5,690 nucleotides of DNA, taken from contig CANEUT010000108.1 in NCBI GenBank assembly GCA_947441895.1, positions 1 through 5,690 of the forward strand, read 5' to 3'. Both the position numbers and the translations under genes were made by a program. This stretch comes from Rickettsiales bacterium. GTDB lineage: Bacteria; Pseudomonadota; Alphaproteobacteria; Rickettsiales; UBA3002. The notes beneath the pieces are model-generated. The model had not been told where the DNA came from. It saw only the letters and a program-made list of their open reading frames with translations, and did no database searches. Shown here in pieces: positions 4,713 to 5,690 of this stretch; the stretch's first letter is position 1, and each line of letters begins with the position of its first letter.

Positions 4713-5690
4713 GCATGATTCACATCGCTGGTGAAGATATTGGCTTGGGCGAACGGCGTCAGCTGGCACTCACCGTCGCAAAGCTTTATGATTTTACCGA
4801 CATGAAAATTCCCGTCGAAGTGGTGCGCGGCGCCACTGATGGACCCACGCTTTTTGTCTCAGCCGCCATTCACGGCGATGAAATTAATGGCGTTGATATT
4901 GTTCGTCGGCTGCTAAAGCACCGTGCGCTGAAGTCCATCAGCGGCACGCTTATCGCCATTCCCATTGTCAACGTGTTTGGCTTTAACGATAAGTCACGCT
5001 ATCTGCCTGACAGGCGCGATCTTAATCGGTCATTTCCTGGTGGCGAGCACGGGTCACTGGCGTCGCAAATTGCTCATATTTTCCGCACTGAAATTGTCAG
5101 CAAAGCCACCCACGGCATTGATTTGCACACCGGCGCCATTCACCGCCGCAATTACCCGCAAATTCGGGCGGATCTTTCAAAACCCAATAATCTGAAGCTT
5201 GCCAAAGCTTTTGGCGCCCCCGTCATTTTGGATGCCAGCCCGCGTGATGGATCACTGCGTGAAATGGTAGATGATCAGAACATTCCCATGCTGCTTTATG
5301 AAGCGGGCACCGCATTACGGTTCGATAAACGCGCCGCATTGCTTGGTGTTGATGGCATTTTTAATGTCATGCGTGCCATTGGCATGTTGCCGCCGGCAAA
5401 ACTCATCAGCAAACCACTGAACCCATTCATTGCGCGCTCAAGCCAATGGGTGCGCGCACCCATCAGCGGCATTTTTATGACCGATAAAAAACTGGGTGAA
5501 CGCGTTAGCAAGGGCGATAAATTGGGCTTTATCACCAATCCGTTTGGTGATTATGAATACACTATTTTATCCCCCATCGACGGCATTATCATCGGCAATT
5601 CCATCCTGCCATTAGCGAACGAGGGCGACGGTATTTACCACATTGCCGCCATTGCCAGCGACAGCCCCGCCCCCGACGAAGAAATTTATC
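4709..5690 (+). CDS. AstE/AspA-family zinc hydrolase (partial, 3' end cut)
   Basis: 327 codons are open to the window end; relatives are commonly about 330-370 residues, so it is nearly complete. It belongs to the succinylglutamate desuccinylase/aspartoacylase family (M14-like zinc fold), which hydrolyses amide bonds of acylated amino acids or small peptides. Seen are zinc ligands H55 and E58 (IHGDE), H140 (DLHTG), the substrate-binding DLNRSFPG (104-111) and the probable catalytic glutamate E198 (LLYEAG). After about residue 250 comes a lipoyl/biotinyl-like beta domain (APISGIF, later SPIDGII) found in many members. There is no signal peptide, so it is cytoplasmic. The ATG at 4709 overlaps the mscS stop as ATGA; an in-frame ATG at 4715 is a close alternative. 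The substrate is unknown; true AstE or aspartoacylase activity is not implied, as no arginine-succinyl pathway genes are visible. Confidence 0.9.
   Translation, partial: MSMIHIAGEDIGLGERRQLALTVAKLYDFTDMKIPVEVVRGATDGPTLFVSAAIHGDEINGVDIVRRLLKHRALKSISGTLIAIPIVNVFGFNDKSRYLPDRRDLNRSFPGGEHGSLASQIAHIFRTEIVSKATHGIDLHTGAIHRRNYPQIRADLSKPNNLKLAKAFGAPVILDASPRDGSLREMVDDQNIPMLLYEAGTALRFDKRAALLGVDGIFNVMRAIGMLPPAKLISKPLNPFIARSSQWVRAPISGIFMTDKKLGERVSKGDKLGFITNPFGDYEYTILSPIDGIIIGNSILPLANEGDGIYHIAAIASDSPAPDEEIY

Noticed and set aside
3710..5538. Open frames opposite to, or in another frame of, the mscS and hydrolase genes
   Set aside because: The genuine genes show family motifs along their full length; these alternatives show none.
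1..5690. CRISPR array, rRNA or full insertion sequence
   Set aside because: No regularly spaced repeats, rRNA-like segment or transposase frame was seen.

Overview
The window looks like a chromosomal segment of a proteobacterium with moderate GC content. An alphaproteobacterium is my best guess, from the style of the MFS, AmtB and MscS proteins, but nothing here is diagnostic. It holds four or five protein genes, one intact tRNA, one broken tRNA and a likely genomic-island boundary at its left edge.

Left end (1-480). Positions 1-63 (minus strand) encode the first 21 residues of a protein that runs off the window. Its start (RRNGTYIFRKRVP) resembles the N-terminus of phage/island tyrosine recombinases, and it has a good ribosome binding site. 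It lies 87 bp beyond the 3' end of an intact tRNA-Pro(GGG) (151-225, minus), the usual arrangement of an integrative element in a tRNA gene. Beside it is a second copy of the same tRNA gene (276-429, minus), duplicated together with its promoter. This copy is broken: it has an 8-nt anticodon loop, a mispaired acceptor end, TCA in place of CCA, and a 75-nt hairpin-rich insert in the T-loop flanked by a 3-bp duplication.

Middle (481-3214, both genes minus). An MFS transporter of the metabolite:H+ symporter type (481-1749) follows an AmtB ammonium channel (1898-3214). A strong intrinsic terminator (1848-1882) ends amtB, so the MFS gene probably has its own promoter. No glnK is visible next to amtB.

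Right end (3429-5690, plus). Divergent from amtB across a 214-bp intergenic region are an MscS-type mechanosensitive channel with an enlarged membrane domain (3429-4712) and, overlapping it by 4 bp (ATGA), an AstE/AspA-family zinc hydrolase that continues past the window end (4709-5690). The overlap suggests a translationally coupled operon. The protein genes are mostly membrane transport and osmotic functions. The most unusual part is the tRNA-Pro/integrase region.
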